This document shows positions 23,740 through 35,162 of a DNA stretch of 64,000 nt, in pieces. The stretch's first letter is position 1. Each line of letters begins with the position of its first letter. The notes under the pieces are model-generated. The model searched no databases and was not told the origin of the DNA. It saw nothing but the letters and a program-made list of their open reading frames with translations. Position numbers and translations under genes: made by a program. This DNA comes from Siphlonurus alternatus (lineage: Eukaryota; Arthropoda; Insecta; Ephemeroptera; Siphlonuridae): the NCBI GenBank assembly GCA_949825025.1, contig OX463780.1:18201480-18265479 (forward strand), given 5' to 3'.

Positions 23740-26700
23740 ATGTCAGGCATTCCAGGCCACCTGGCTTTTGATGAATATGGACGGCCATTCATTATTATCC
23801 GTGATCAAGAAAGGGAAAAAAGGTTGACCGGTCTCAATGCATTGAAGGTAAGCCTAATATCTTTTTTTTTTTAAATACTAATATCTTAATGATAAAAGCT
23901 CTTATCATAGCATTGTTGTGTTATAATACTTGTTTTTACCTTAATTAAATGATTGGCCAGCTCTACTTGCTGTACAATAGGTTTTTAATGTCAAATTTTG
24001 TAACATTTTGACCATGTGCATTATGCAGATTATGCATAATTCTAGCTGTCGCTTTGTGTCCGATGCGTTGTATATTCGATTGGTAGCGGCTGTATGCAAT
24101 TGTGCATACTATGTTTTCAGCCTCTAATCAAGCCGAAACAATCGTCTCACAATGTATGCTCGTGATTACAGTCTCACATTTTGGCTGGGCGGACCATCGC
24201 CAACACGTTGAGATCATCTCTTGGGCCCAAGGGCCTTGACAAGATGATGGTTTCCTCGGATGGCGATGTGACAGTAACCAACGATGGAGCAACAATCCTT
24301 AAACTTATGGACGTTGACCACGAGATTGCCAAGCTTATGGTGCAGCTCTCACAGTCTCAAGATGATGAGATTGGTGATGGTACAACAGGAGTTGTTGGTA
24401 AGCCGATTATGCCCAAATATGGTCAGATGCTTCATATGTTCATACAGCATGATATTGACGGCTTAAACAGAGCTGTTGAGTTCCAAACGAATATTTTGAA
24501 ATAAAATAAGCATGTAACATCTTTCTTTTAACTGATAATAATTTTTATTAATTAATTAATTTATTTTGCATCATACTGGACTTGGTGATAATTTCAGGGT
24601 CAATTCTTTGCTTACGAACCTAAAATTTTGAAAGGAGGTGCAATGGTAAGTATCCATCAGAAAAATTATATAGTCGCCATGTTCGTTTGCTAATTTTGAC
24701 TCCTGCTACAACCACCGCGCATCGGCGCGCAACCCTTCTGCGCACGTTTTTTCGGCTCGAAGGCAAAACACTACTACCGCGAAATTATTTAGATGCTCTT
24801 AAATTAAACTGACCCAAGGCAAATAATAAAATTTTTATAGCAGCAAAAGTAAAAGGTTAGTGCCAATACGTAATTTTAAATTTGCAAACATAACTTATTT
24901 AGAGGGTTAACAATAAGCGATCGAAAAATTGCTCCATATAGGATCTTACGTACGCTCAATCTTTTTTTGTAAGTATTATAAATGGGAGGACAAAGGATTG
25001 GTGATGTCATTATGGATGCTGACCATTCATGAAGGATGATATTTAAGATTCTCGCTAACCTAACTTTTAAATTGATTACACCAATCGCGGTTAGAAAGAG
25101 TTCTGAATAACTTCCTGGATAACTCTGAATGGACAATTTGCATCAACTTTTTTTAGTAGCTCAATCGAAAGAGGAGGTCAAAAAATACACCTGTGAATTT
25201 TATGCGATTTTTATTCGTACTGCATCATGGCTAAAAGAGCGGTCACGTGACCTGGAGCTGGCGCCCGTGTCGCCCGTAACGTCATTGAACTGTCTGGTCA
25301 AGCAAACGATTGTCTATATAACGCTTGTAAACAATAAATTAATTGTTGCTTGTTTCCATAGCAACGTGGTTGTTTGCAAGCGTTATAAAGTCGATCGTTT
25401 GTTTGACGGAACAGTTAAGTGACGTCACGGGCGACACGGGCGCCGGCTCCAGGTCACGTGACCTCTCTTTTAGCCATGATGCAGTACGAATAAAAATCGC
25501 ATAAAATTCACAGGTGTATTTTTCGACCTCCTCTTTCGATTGAGCTACTAAAAAAAGTTGATGCAAATTGTCCATTGCGCCCGTTTGATATTTTATGATC
25601 AGAAATAATTATTTTTATTTTGTCATCGCCCTACTTGTGTGAATTGGTCTTGAATTTCTGCGTCATTGGTCCACAGTGTTGGCTGGAGCCCTGCTGGAGC
25701 AAGCAGAGATGCTGCTTGACAAGGGCATTCACCCCATCCGCATCGCTGACGGTTTTGAGATGGCTGCTCAGTGTGCCACGCAGCACCTTGAGACCATTGC
25801 AGACCGTTTCCCCATAGATCCTGAAAACCTTGAGCCCCTCATCCAAACTGCAATGACTACTCTGGGCTCTAAAATGTAAGAAAACATTTTTGTTTAATGT
25901 ATATAGGGCCTTTGAAAGTTTTGCACCCCTGGCTCAAAGATTTATTTTCAAACCTGTGCACTGAAAAGGTGCATAAATTGAGTAATACAAACTTAATTTT
26001 ATTGAATAATCCTATAAACGGATGCTTGACAGTAACTCCAATGTGCATACCGTGCTTCTTTTTTGTCCATTTTTTATTTCACTAGGGCTCCATATAAATT
26101 TGTTTTGGTTAATTGTGGTAGCATGATGAATTCCTAACCCTCTTATACTTGAGAGATAGGCCAGACCCATGCTATATTATTTCGTTTGCTGTCTATTTTT
26201 TATATGTATTTCTTTGTACATCTAGCCATAGTAATCATACAATCAATCTTTGCATAACATAAAAGGAAATAAAATTAAAAAAAAAAGTTGTGCTGTATGC
26301 ATCAAGATAATTACCTAATCTTTTGCATGGACAAGGTATTTTCCTTAAAAAAGTTTGAAGCTTTCAATTTTCAGCATGTACTACTTGTTAAACTTCTCTT
26401 TGAATTTGGGTTAAAAATACTTAAAAAATTAAGTTCTCCGTAACAAACGACATGTTCTTTATATGGAAGAATGCCTATTTTACATTAAATTCTTTTGATT
26501 TGGTTGGAAATAAAATACTTAAGAATTCAATTTTTTTTTTTTTTTTTCACATTATGGTGTTTATAAAGCCTAAACGTCTGGTTATATGCTTCAGCGTCAA
26601 CAAATGCCACCGTCAGATGGCGGAGATTGCAGTAAATGCTGTGATGGCCGTGGCTGACATGGACAAGCGTGACGTCAACTTTGAGCTCATCAAGATGGAG

Positions 26701-29700
26701 GGCAAGGTTGGAGGACGCCTCGAGGACACCATGCTGGTTCGAGGTGTCGTGGTCGACAAGGACTTCTCACATCCTCAGATGCCAAAGGTGGGTCTTAGTT
26801 GACAAAGAAAGTCGGCTTGGAAATAAAGAGATGATTAATTACTGTAAAATCTGCTTTTTTTTCTTTAAATAAGAAAGTGATGTTTTTGTAACTCGTGAAC
26901 TTGAAAACAAGTGAATTGTTTTGCACCATTGTAGTACAAACAATTAAAAATTTTACTTTCCCAGGGTACTCGAATGTCACTAAAAAATACAGGTAAAACT
27001 CATTTTTTGTATGGCTAAATTGTTCCCAACAACCAGTAGTAATGTAATGTCTGAGTAATGATTACTTTAACTTTATTCTTATATCTTTTGAACATAAGTT
27101 GGATGGCTTAACAAAGAGCATGATGAATTCCTAGCCCTCTATACTTGAGAGTTAGGCCAGACCCATGCTATAGTATTATGTCTACTGTCACTACTGTGTG
27201 CACACGTTACATGTGTACATTTTGCCACAGAAGACTTACAATTTAATTTTAAATCACTTGAGGGCTGTTGCATGTAAGAATAATAATTAAATACAGTATC
27301 AATGATTCCCAGCAACATTAGGTCCAGAGAATTTGTCAAAACATTACGTCTAGTGTTAACAAATTTATGCCTTGTAATCTTCTGTTTTTCTACAGTAAAC
27401 AGACTGAGCAAATCTCAACATCGTCCTAGGCAAGCCAGATGTAACTCCCTGTCTCATGCTTTGTTGTTGTGTGTTACAGGTCTTGAAGGATGTGAAGTTG
27501 GCCATCCTGACCTGCCCGTTTGAGCCCCCAAAGCCCAAGACCAAGCATAAGCTTGATGTGACATCAGCAGAGGACTACAGGGCACTGCGTCAGTATGAGG
27601 CAGAGAAGTTCAGCCTGATGGTCCAGCAGGTGAGATGCCAGCCCCCTTGGTCGTGGCAGGCACAGTGAGACTACTTGCCATACTCTTGTGGTCGAGTAGA
27701 TTTTACAAACTGATGCCAGATCAATGTTGACTCAGAACCATTGGGAAGTTTTCAAACTGAACTTCTTGCACTGATAAGAGTCTCACATTTCATAAATATT
27801 ACAATTTTAAAATTAGTCTCAAGTTTTTCTTTTCTCCCTTCTTTGTGAATTGGTGGTATTTTTCAATTTCCTATCATAACTTCTAAAATACTGTAGCATT
27901 TTCTAAAGATACCGGTAGTTATTTCATTGCTAACAGTAAGATTGCTCTCAGATTGTTGACAATTATTGAAAGTTGTATGCATTAAGATATTGTTGTTTTT
28001 AATTAATATTTATGTGAGGTAGTAACCATGCTCTGAACTTTTTCTTCCTGTGTTTTAGGTACTGGATGCTGGTGCAACACTCGCCATCTGCCAGTGGGGC
28101 TTTGATGATGAGGCAAACCATTTGCTGCTGCAGAGGGGTCTTCCTGCCGTGCGCTGGGTCGGAGGTCCAGAGATTGAGGTGAGACCCCCCCTTTCAATCT
28201 CCTAATCCCTGGCATAGACAGTGCCGGACATGGCCTGCAATCTTTGGGCTATGCGTTTGGGTTCTATGCCAAAGCAATTTTGGTCAAGTTGAGCAAAGTG
28301 TGACTAATGTCATCACTATGAGCTTGGTAGACCTACATTACCTTTTTACAGTAGTTTTTAGCATCATATTTTTTTTTTTTTTTCTTCATTTAATTTTATA
28401 GATACATACAGCATCTGTCAAGTCATTGATGTGTATGCTTCATACAAATATTTAAGAAAACTTAAAGTATTAAGTTTTTTCACGATCTTCTTAAAGTTAC
28501 CCTCTATATTCTAAGATACCTTGATGTGCTGTCATCATCCTGACATTATTTTTTTCTCCCTTAGCTGATTGCTATTGCAACTGGCGGAAGAATTGTGCCT
28601 AGGTTTGAGGAGCTCTCTCCCGACAAGCTTGGCTATGCCGGGATAGTGCGAGAGCTGACGTTTGGCACTACCAAGGATCGCATGTTGGTCATTGAGGAGT
28701 GCCGCAACTCGCGCGCAGTCACAGTTTTCATTCGAGGAGGAAACAAGATGGTGAGTTACTATTATACTTGTAATTTTTCTTAAACTTGATGGGAAAATAT
28801 TATTACTGTACTTGATTCTTAAGATGTGTTTAAAACAACATTAAAATAATGTCCATTAATGTCCATAGTTTTGATGCTGTTAAAAACTAAAAAAATGAAT
28901 TTGTTTCTATTTTTGCTTTACAATCTTAACTGCAGTCTTGTTTATTTTACTTTTAAGAATTATAAAACTTAATTCTTTTAAAATACATATGAATTTATTT
29001 CAAGTTTCAGTCAGTAAAGCCGGTATTACACGGTACAATTTTTCTGATTATTGTATACAATTTTTCCTTACAAGAAAACTTAATCTCCTGTTGTTTGTAT
29101 GGAGAGGAAATTTTCTTGCAAGGAAAAATTGTATACAATAATCAGAAAAATTGTATCATGTAATATAGGCTTAAATTATATTTTAGAAGTTGCATGTGTC
29201 GTGTCAGTCTGACTTGCAACCTAGCGGTCGAGACATACAACGTCATGCTATATTGAACGTGCCACTAGAAAAGTCAGGCTAGCCTGTGCTAGACTGGAAC
29301 ACAGTGGCAAACACTCTCACATTTTCTCAAGAATTCTGATAGTAGTATTACATGTATTACGAAGAGAGATTGACCGACGATTGCTGTTCCAGATCATTGC
29401 TGAAGCCAAGCGTAGCCTCCACGACGCACTGTGTGTTGTACGTAACCTGGTCCAAGACGAGAGGGTGGTGTACGGAGGAGGAGCAGCCGAAATCTCCTGC
29501 GCCATCGCAGTCTCAGAGCAGGCGAATAAGGTAAATTACTGCATACAATACGTTACAGTGTTTGTTTTGTTTATCTCCTTGTGTGATCTTTGATTCTTGT
29601 CCTTAAAACAAATTGAAAAAGCACTTGCTAATGGATACAAATCCAGCTTTGTTGTGGTAAAATCTTCGCTATGACGTCTGCAACCTCTGTTTCTTTTTTT

Positions 29701-32615
29701 AATATAAATTTATATTTAATTATTTATGATCTTAAATCTGAAAGAAAGATAAATTGATGTGAACTAGAATACTAACTTGTTATTAGTATTATTCAGATAA
29801 ATTAAATTAGTAGCCCTAACCTGTTTATATCAGTTGCATGTGTCGTGTCAGTCTGATTTGCAATTCAGCGGTCGAGACATACAACGTCATGCTATATAAA
29901 TGTGTCACAAGAAAAGTCAGGCTAGCCTATGTTAGCTTGGAACACGTTGACAAACATAAATAACCTAAATTCCTTTTGTTTTTTTATTAGTCTTTTATTA
30001 AACACAAAAAGTGTACATGTAAAATAATATTAGAAATATAAGAAATATACATTATAGAGTAACATTGTAATAGAACACATAAAACACACATACAAACTAT
30101 ATATAATAGTTACAGAATAATAGAAAATGATAATAAAAGAATTTAAAATAAAATAACAGATGATATTAACAGCCTGTTACATCATAATATATCATATATA
30201 TGTGTATAGGCACATATATAAAACAAAATATGACAGAAAATAAATAGAATGAAAAACTTATTGCTTAATTGCTATTAAAAATATATAGACTATATGAAGT
30301 CTCCCTTGGCATAATCGCTGATAGGTTTAATTCTAGATTTACAGGTATTTAAATGATATTGGCTACAATGTTCATTACATAATTTACATACACAAGATTG
30401 TTCAGCTTTATGATAACCAGAGGATTTACAAATTAGATGGTGGAAGCCGTGAACAGCTTGGCGAGTTAAGACATTTCTAACATTGGATCTATCCAATTGG
30501 GGCAGACACCAATGTTTACATGTCATAGCATCAGTGCTGTAAAACTCAGGATTAATATCCTGAGCTTTTTGATTCCTCACAGCTAGAAAATTGGAGTATT
30601 GATCTGTCATTGGGAGTTTAAACATTTCTTTGATTTCTGTAATAAAATAATAATTGGAATCTATCAGTTTATAGGCCAGTCTAGTTTCGGTAAATTTTGA
30701 CAGACACAGTAGTCTTTTAACAAACATGGCTTTTACTGATTCTAATTTATCAAAGTCGGATACAGATAAATGAGGCCATACGATTTCAATACCATAAGTG
30801 GCCACAGGGGCGACTTTTAAATTGAATAGTTTGAGCCCTGTTTTGACGGATAGACCAGACAGACCTGAGATAGTGTACATAGCGGTGATAGCATTCTTAC
30901 ATCTTTCTGTTATATGTTTAGAAAAAGAGAGCCCTGTCATTTGAAGTATTATGCTGAGATATTTAAATGAATTTAGGAATTCAATCTTTTGACCGTCACA
31001 ATAAATTTCATCGTTTTTGCACAGCGGTCCGCCTCTTCTAAACTTTACAACCTTGGTTTTCTCTGTGTTAATTTCTAGACCATTTGTTTTGGCCCAGATA
31101 GATAGATTATTTAGCGCTTTTTGTAGCTTGACTTTTGTTTTTACTTATCTATAAGTGAGGAGGCAACAATTCCTTGCCAAGTACCTTGTAATTTGAAATA
31201 TATAATATATACCAGTATTAAATTTCTCTGGTTGTCTTTTTAATGTCATTGTTATAATGTTTCTATTTTACCAGAAATTTGCCTTAAAATCAAACTAACT
31301 AAATTGGTGTTGTTGCTTGTCTGCAGATCTCTTCCCTGGAGCAGTATGCATTCCGGTCGTTTGCCGAGGCGCTGGAGAGCGTGCCCCAGGCCCTGGCTGA
31401 GAACTCAGGTCTCTCACCAATCGAAACACTGACGGAAGTGAAGACCCGCCAGGTCAAGGAGAAAAACCCTGCCCTCGGCATTGACTGCATGCTCAAGGGA
31501 ACTTGTGGTGAGTACCTTCACGGTGTTGTGGCATCTGAGGCCATATAGGAGCTTCAAGTGTTCCCCGGCAGAAAAATGTTCTCCATAAGCTACCATGTCA
31601 GAAAATTTGAATTTTTGCTCTGTAACTATTAAAACTATTAATTTGAAACCATCTTCACCCCCCCCCCCCACCCCCCCTTCCCCATTCCGGGGTCTTCTAA
31701 AGCCTGTATTACACCACACAATTTTGCATACAATATTTCCTTGCAAGAAAATTTCATCTCCATACAAACAAATGGAGTAGAAGTTTTCTTGAAAGGAAAA
31801 ATTGTATACAATAATTAGAAAAATTGCATTGTGTAATACCGGCTTAATAATGAATCAAGAACTCATTTTCCTCTGAAAAACTTCTTTACTGCCAAACAAG
31901 CAATTTCAAGTTGTTTTTTTTACATTGGTTTGGATAGGGCGGTGGGAATGTTGCAAAATCAGCTGACTGGAAGCCTCCATTGGTAGTTTCATAGTCAAGT
32001 CTCATTATTCTCGAGTTACAGTGAATATTTTCTTTTAATGTGTATACTCTTGCATAACAGCACTACATACCTTCGACTCTGTTCAAGGTGTGTAATTTAG
32101 TTTATGCTACATTAAACATTTGAATCCGAACCATTGGAATGTTTTTAATATAAACATTTTGCACTGATGTGAGTCAAACAAAATAATGTGTCTTTCAAAT
32201 TCAAGTTTCCAGCTTTCATTTTAATACTGCACAGATAGAACTTGTTGCCTTCATTAACAATATTTTGTTCTTTTTTTCCCATTTTTGTGTATTTCAAGAG
32301 TTTTGAGCTTCAAGAGGGTGTCCCTTTTTTATTTATACATGTTAAGGGGGGGAGGGAAGCAAAACAGGGTCATAAAAATAGAAGAATAGTGTATAGTTAA
32401 CATTTTTACTGACCAAGAAACGGTTATGATATCACACTGAACTTGCGAGAGGAGATGTCTAATGGTTGGTTGTCGGTCGTGTTACAGACATGAAGGAGCA
32501 GCATGTGATTGAGACTCTGCACAGCAAGAAGCAGCAGATCGTGCTGGCAACGCAGCTTGTCAAGATGATCCTCAAGATTGACGACATTCGCTCGCCCGAA
32601 GACTCTGGCTACTAG
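23740..32615 (+). CDS. CCT5: T-complex protein 1 subunit epsilon (CCT5), 10 exons
   Basis: Exons: 23740-23847, 24172-24397, 25677-25875, 26595-26787, 27480-27629, 28059-28178, 28565-28750, 29393-29530, 31327-31507 and 32488-32615. All splice sites are GT-AG, every phase agrees, and the total is 542 aa plus stop, close to the 541 aa of the human protein. CCT5 is one of eight subunits of the cytosolic chaperonin ring that folds actin, tubulin and other proteins with ATP. The N-terminus [14 protein letters not shown] is the epsilon signature. Group II chaperonin nucleotide motifs are intact: [10 protein letters not shown] (53-62), NDGATIL (73-79), GDGTT (104-108, with Asp105), GGGAAE (421-426) and GIDC with Asp493. 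[14 protein letters not shown] matches the known epsilon apical region. Introns carry repeats, including a reverse-strand LINE in intron 8, without harming any exon. There is no sign of a pseudogene. Confidence 0.98.
24850..24990. repeat. Interspersed repeat (family E) in CCT5 intron 2
   Basis: This is the reverse-complement relative of the copy at 4430-4600, sharing 'ggatcttacgt' and 'cgatcgaaaaattgctcc'. It lies wholly within intron 2. Confidence 0.6.
25130..25574. mobile_element. Near-perfect palindromic MITE in CCT5 intron 2 (family D)
   Basis: The ends TGGACAATTTGCATCAACTT and its complement are exact inverted repeats. The two strands therefore translate to nearly the same peptide, starting [17 protein letters not shown], in opposite directions. 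That frame is an artefact. The arms carry CACGTG and TGACGTCA-like sites. The right end is about 100 bp before exon 3. A more diverged copy is at 1438-1898. Confidence 0.85.
26119..26174 (+). ncRNA. Candidate intronic hairpin RNA, copy 1 (CCT5 intron 3)
   Basis: TAGCATG at the 5' edge pairs with CATGCTA at the 3' edge. Inside, CCTA pairs with TAGG and CCTCT with AGAG-type sequence around a 'tatact' loop. The start includes ATGATGA, which resembles box C, but no box D (CTGA) is present. A second copy is in intron 4. Function is unknown; a small foldback transposon is equally possible. Confidence 0.35.
27117..27169 (+). ncRNA. Candidate intronic hairpin RNA, copy 2 (CCT5 intron 4)
   Basis: This is about 90 percent identical by eye to copy 1 and keeps AGCATG/CATGCT pairing at the edges and the CCTA/TAGG stem. 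One changed base lies in each inner strand. Its occurrence in the next intron of the same gene suggests local duplication of a structured unit. Confidence 0.35.
29016..29173. mobile_element. Foldback element in CCT5 intron 7 (family F)
   Basis: Inverted arms share 'aatttttctgattattgtat' and 'acaatttttccttacaagaa' in opposite orientations around a centre near 29090. The ends are 'aagccggtattaca' and 'tgtaatataggctt'. A sister copy is in intron 9. Confidence 0.8.
29189..29302 (+). repeat. Duplicated ~114-bp sequence, copy 1 (intron 7)
   Basis: This sequence recurs in the next intron at 29833-29945, so the two copies flank exon 8. Conserved blocks are 'gttgcatgtgtcgtgtcagt', 'cggtcgagacatacaacgtc' and 'aaaagtcaggctagcct'. 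ATACAA (29235-29240) fits the H-box consensus ANANNA, and ACA follows 64 nt later, so an H/ACA snoRNA is possible. The hairpins I could draw by eye are poor. Confidence 0.6.
29833..29945 (+). repeat. Duplicated ~114-bp sequence, copy 2 (intron 8)
   Basis: This is the partner of the sequence at 29189-29302. ATACAA lies at 29879-29884 and ACA 63 nt further on, so the spacing is conserved. Differences are scattered substitutions and a one-base indel. Confidence 0.6.
30290..31145 (-). pseudogene. LINE reverse transcriptase fragment in CCT5 intron 8
   Basis: Read on the minus strand from about 31145, the frame gives [19 protein letters not shown] and then FKYLSIIL, the end of the palm and the thumb of a LINE reverse transcriptase. 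It continues through [18 protein letters not shown] to a C-terminal C-x2-C-x4-H-x4-C-like cluster ([16 protein letters not shown]). The palm catalytic residues and endonuclease are missing, so it is 5'-truncated and inactive. It is antisense to CCT5. Confidence 0.8.
31698..31847. mobile_element. Foldback element in CCT5 intron 9 (family F)
   Basis: Same family as 29016-29173. Arms share 'acaatatttccttgcaagaa' type sequence in inverted orientation, and the ends are 'aaagcctgtattaca' and 'tgtaataccggctt'. A diverged half copy is visible at about 23288-23345, just upstream of CCT5. Confidence 0.8.
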
Positions 32616-32783
32616 CCTCAACGCACTCCTCGCTAAATCAAACCACCCTAAAGCTTTATCTCAAATAATCCAAGTGCCGCCGCACGCTAACTGTCTAATG
32701 TTAATTGCACACCAACAAACTTAATTGTCGCCTGAACTTTTTTTTTTCTTTCCATTATTTAATTAATACAAAAAAAAAAACAT

Positions 32784-32789
32784 AATAAA
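32784..32789 (+). terminator. Poly(A) signal of CCT5
   Basis: AATAAA lies about 170 bases after the stop codon at 32613-32615, followed by T-rich sequence. Position and form fit a 3' processing signal. Confidence 0.7.
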
Positions 32790-32929
32790 GTATTATTCAT
32801 TTTTAAGTGGTTTTCTTTTAATGTTGATACTTGATAGTATATTTATTAGGAATACTGATATGATATTATTATTTAATTTTAAACGCATTTTACAATTTGC
32901 TGCCTACAAAAAAAAACTTTATATTTTTT

Positions 32930-33284
32930 TTAAGGGTAAGGTAACGCCACCAATGTTAAAAAAAATCCCTCTCACAAAAATTCTGAAAAAAATTTAAAAT
33001 GTTCTCCTCTACACCCCCTATCAGTAGCTAAAATATCAGGTATACAAATACGATCTAGTTTTTGAGTTATGAATTTTTAAAGTTGACTAATTTAACATGG
33101 GAGTTTCATTTCTCCATGTTAAAGTAGTCAACTTTAAAAATTCATAACTCAAAAACTAGATCGTATTTGTATACCTGATATTTTAGGTACTGATAGGGGG
33201 TGTAGAGGAGAACATTTTAAATTTTTTTCAGAATTTTTGTGAGAGGGATTTTTTTTAACATTGGTGGCGTTACCTTACCCTTAA
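32930..33284. mobile_element. TTAA-flanked palindromic element A1
   Basis: Both ends read TTAAGGGTAAGGTAACGCC toward the inside, and the arms are nearly perfect inverted repeats through 'caaatacgatctagtttttg' and 'tttttaaagttgac'. TTAA at each edge suggests a piggyBac-type target duplication. It has no frame of its own. Confidence 0.85.
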
Positions 33285-33525
33285 AATGTTACTGTATTGT
33301 AAGCTAAAGCTATTATTTGTTGAAAATATCTTATTTGAATAAGCAAAATAGAAAAAATAATAATAATTACAGTATATTTATAATATTTGTAATAAATATT
33401 AGGTTATAAAATTGGAGAAACTACAATTTAATTTCAACGAGGTAGTGGGAAAAATATCAGTTCCTGGTAAGTAAAATGAGATTGTGATAGTTTATTTACT
33501 TCAACCAACGAAGTTTTGATAGTGT

Positions 33526-33812
33526 TAAGGTGAAAACAGCCGCTACGCTTAGCACCGCCGATTTGGTGCTAAGAAAGTCAGTTGAAACACTCGCTCAAAT
33601 GTTTCCGATCGTGTTTTTTTTAAACAGCTGATTGCCTTAGCACACGATTTCAATGCAATTGTTGAACATTTTTGAATTTCGCGGTTAAAACAATTGACGA
33701 GCGCAATTATTTGTGCGCTTAGCACCTTAGCACCGAGCTTAGCACCGAGTTTGGCCTCTCCAAACTTCCGACCAATCAGAACGCGTAGAGTGGGCGGCTG
33801 TTTTCACCTTTA
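33526..33812. mobile_element. Foldback element with 'aaggtgaaaacagccgc' ends (family I)
   Basis: The inverted ends 'aaggtgaaaacagccgc' and 'gcggctgttttcacctt' bound about 285 bp. Internally 'gcttagcacc' recurs in both orientations. No coding frame. Confidence 0.75.
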
Positions 33813-33821
33813 TGCTCCTCA

Positions 33822-34214
33822 TTAAGGGTAAGATAACACGAACAATCGATTGTTGGTAGTCCCATTTGATTAACATGTAAACCTTTTAGCAACCTCATAA
33901 TGATTCTGAATTTTTTTTTGAGAGAGTTCTTGGCATTAAAAAAATATGGAGAAAATTTCAAAACAATCAGACGATCCAATTTTTTTAAATTATTTTTTTG
34001 TTTCGGTCTCCATGGGAAAGCCTTATACTGAAAATTTAAAAAATTCATTTAAAAAAATTGGATTGTCCGATTGTTTTGAAATTTTCTCCATATTTTTTTA
34101 ATGCCAAGAACTGTCTCTCAAAAAAAATTCAGAATTATTATGAGGTTGCTAAGGTTTACATGTTAATCAAATGGGACTAACAACAATCGATTGTTCGTGT
34201 TATCTTACCCTTTA
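33822..34214. mobile_element. TTAA-flanked palindromic element B1
   Basis: The ends TTAAGGGTAAGATAACACGA and the inverted equivalent bound arms that share 'acatgtaaaccttt', 'caattttttttaa'-type and 'ttttgaaattttctccatat' sequences. The terminal motif matches family A but the arms do not, so A and B share ends only. Confidence 0.8.
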
Positions 34215-34417
34215 TACAGTAAAAACTCAAATTTACAAAGTCATGGGACTAAGAATTTGTTACATCATCAAATAAGATATTCATAAATTGTATGAATGAA
34301 AGAAGTATATTATTTATTTATTATTATTGCATGGAATGAGATATGAAAGTTCAAATATTCAAGAAATAAATATAGAAGAAAAATAAGTTTTTGATATGTA
34401 GGTGCTATGTAATAGTT

Positions 34418-35100
34418 TTAAGGGTAAGGTAACGCCACCAATGTTAAAAAAAATCCCTCACAAAAATTCTGAAAAAAATTCAAAATGTTCTCCTCTACAC
34501 CCCCTATCAGTAGCTAAAATATCAGGTATACAAATACGATCTAGTTTTTGAGTTATGAATTTTTAAAGTTGACTAACACGGAGAAATGGAACTCCCATGT
34601 TAAATTAGTCAACTTTAAAAATTCATAACTCAAAAACTAGATCGTATTTGTATACCTGATATTTTAGCTACTGATAGGGGGTGTAGAGCAGAACATTTTA
34701 AAATTTTTTCAGAATTTTTGTGTGAGGGATTTTTTTTAACATTGGTGGCGTTACCTTACCCTTAAGGGTAAGGCAACACGGATCAGCTGATTGAAGTAGT
34801 CCCATTTTGATTAACATGTAAACCTTGGCAAATTCACAAATATTCTGAAATTTTGTTTGAGAGACAGAAAGGCCAGAGAAAAACTTTCAAAACAATTATT
34901 CGAGATTACTTTTTTTTAATTAATTTTTTAAATTTCCAACATATGAGCTTTCTCATGGAGAGCCTAATTAAAATTAATTGGCTCGAAACACTAAAATATC
35001 TGTCTCAAAAAAAATCCGAATGTTTGTGAATTGTCTAAGGTTTACATGTTAATTAAATGAGACTACATCGATCAGCTGATCCATGTTATCTTACCCTTAA
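34418..35100. mobile_element. Abutting elements A2 and B2 sharing one TTAA
   Basis: A2 spans 34418-34765 and B2 spans 34762-35100. The TTAA at 34762-34765 is the right edge of A2 and the left edge of B2. A2 matches A1. B2 carries 'gatcagctgatt' next to its ends, like family C at the start of the window. Confidence 0.8.
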
Positions 35101-35162
35101 GTATCTGATATTTAGGGGCTGTCACAGTTTGATTTTTTCCAAAATGCAATTTTCAAAGTAAC

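Noticed and set aside
25129..25575. Matching ORFs on both strands beginning MDNLHQLF
   Set aside because: The sequence is a palindromic element, so both strands give the same chance peptide.
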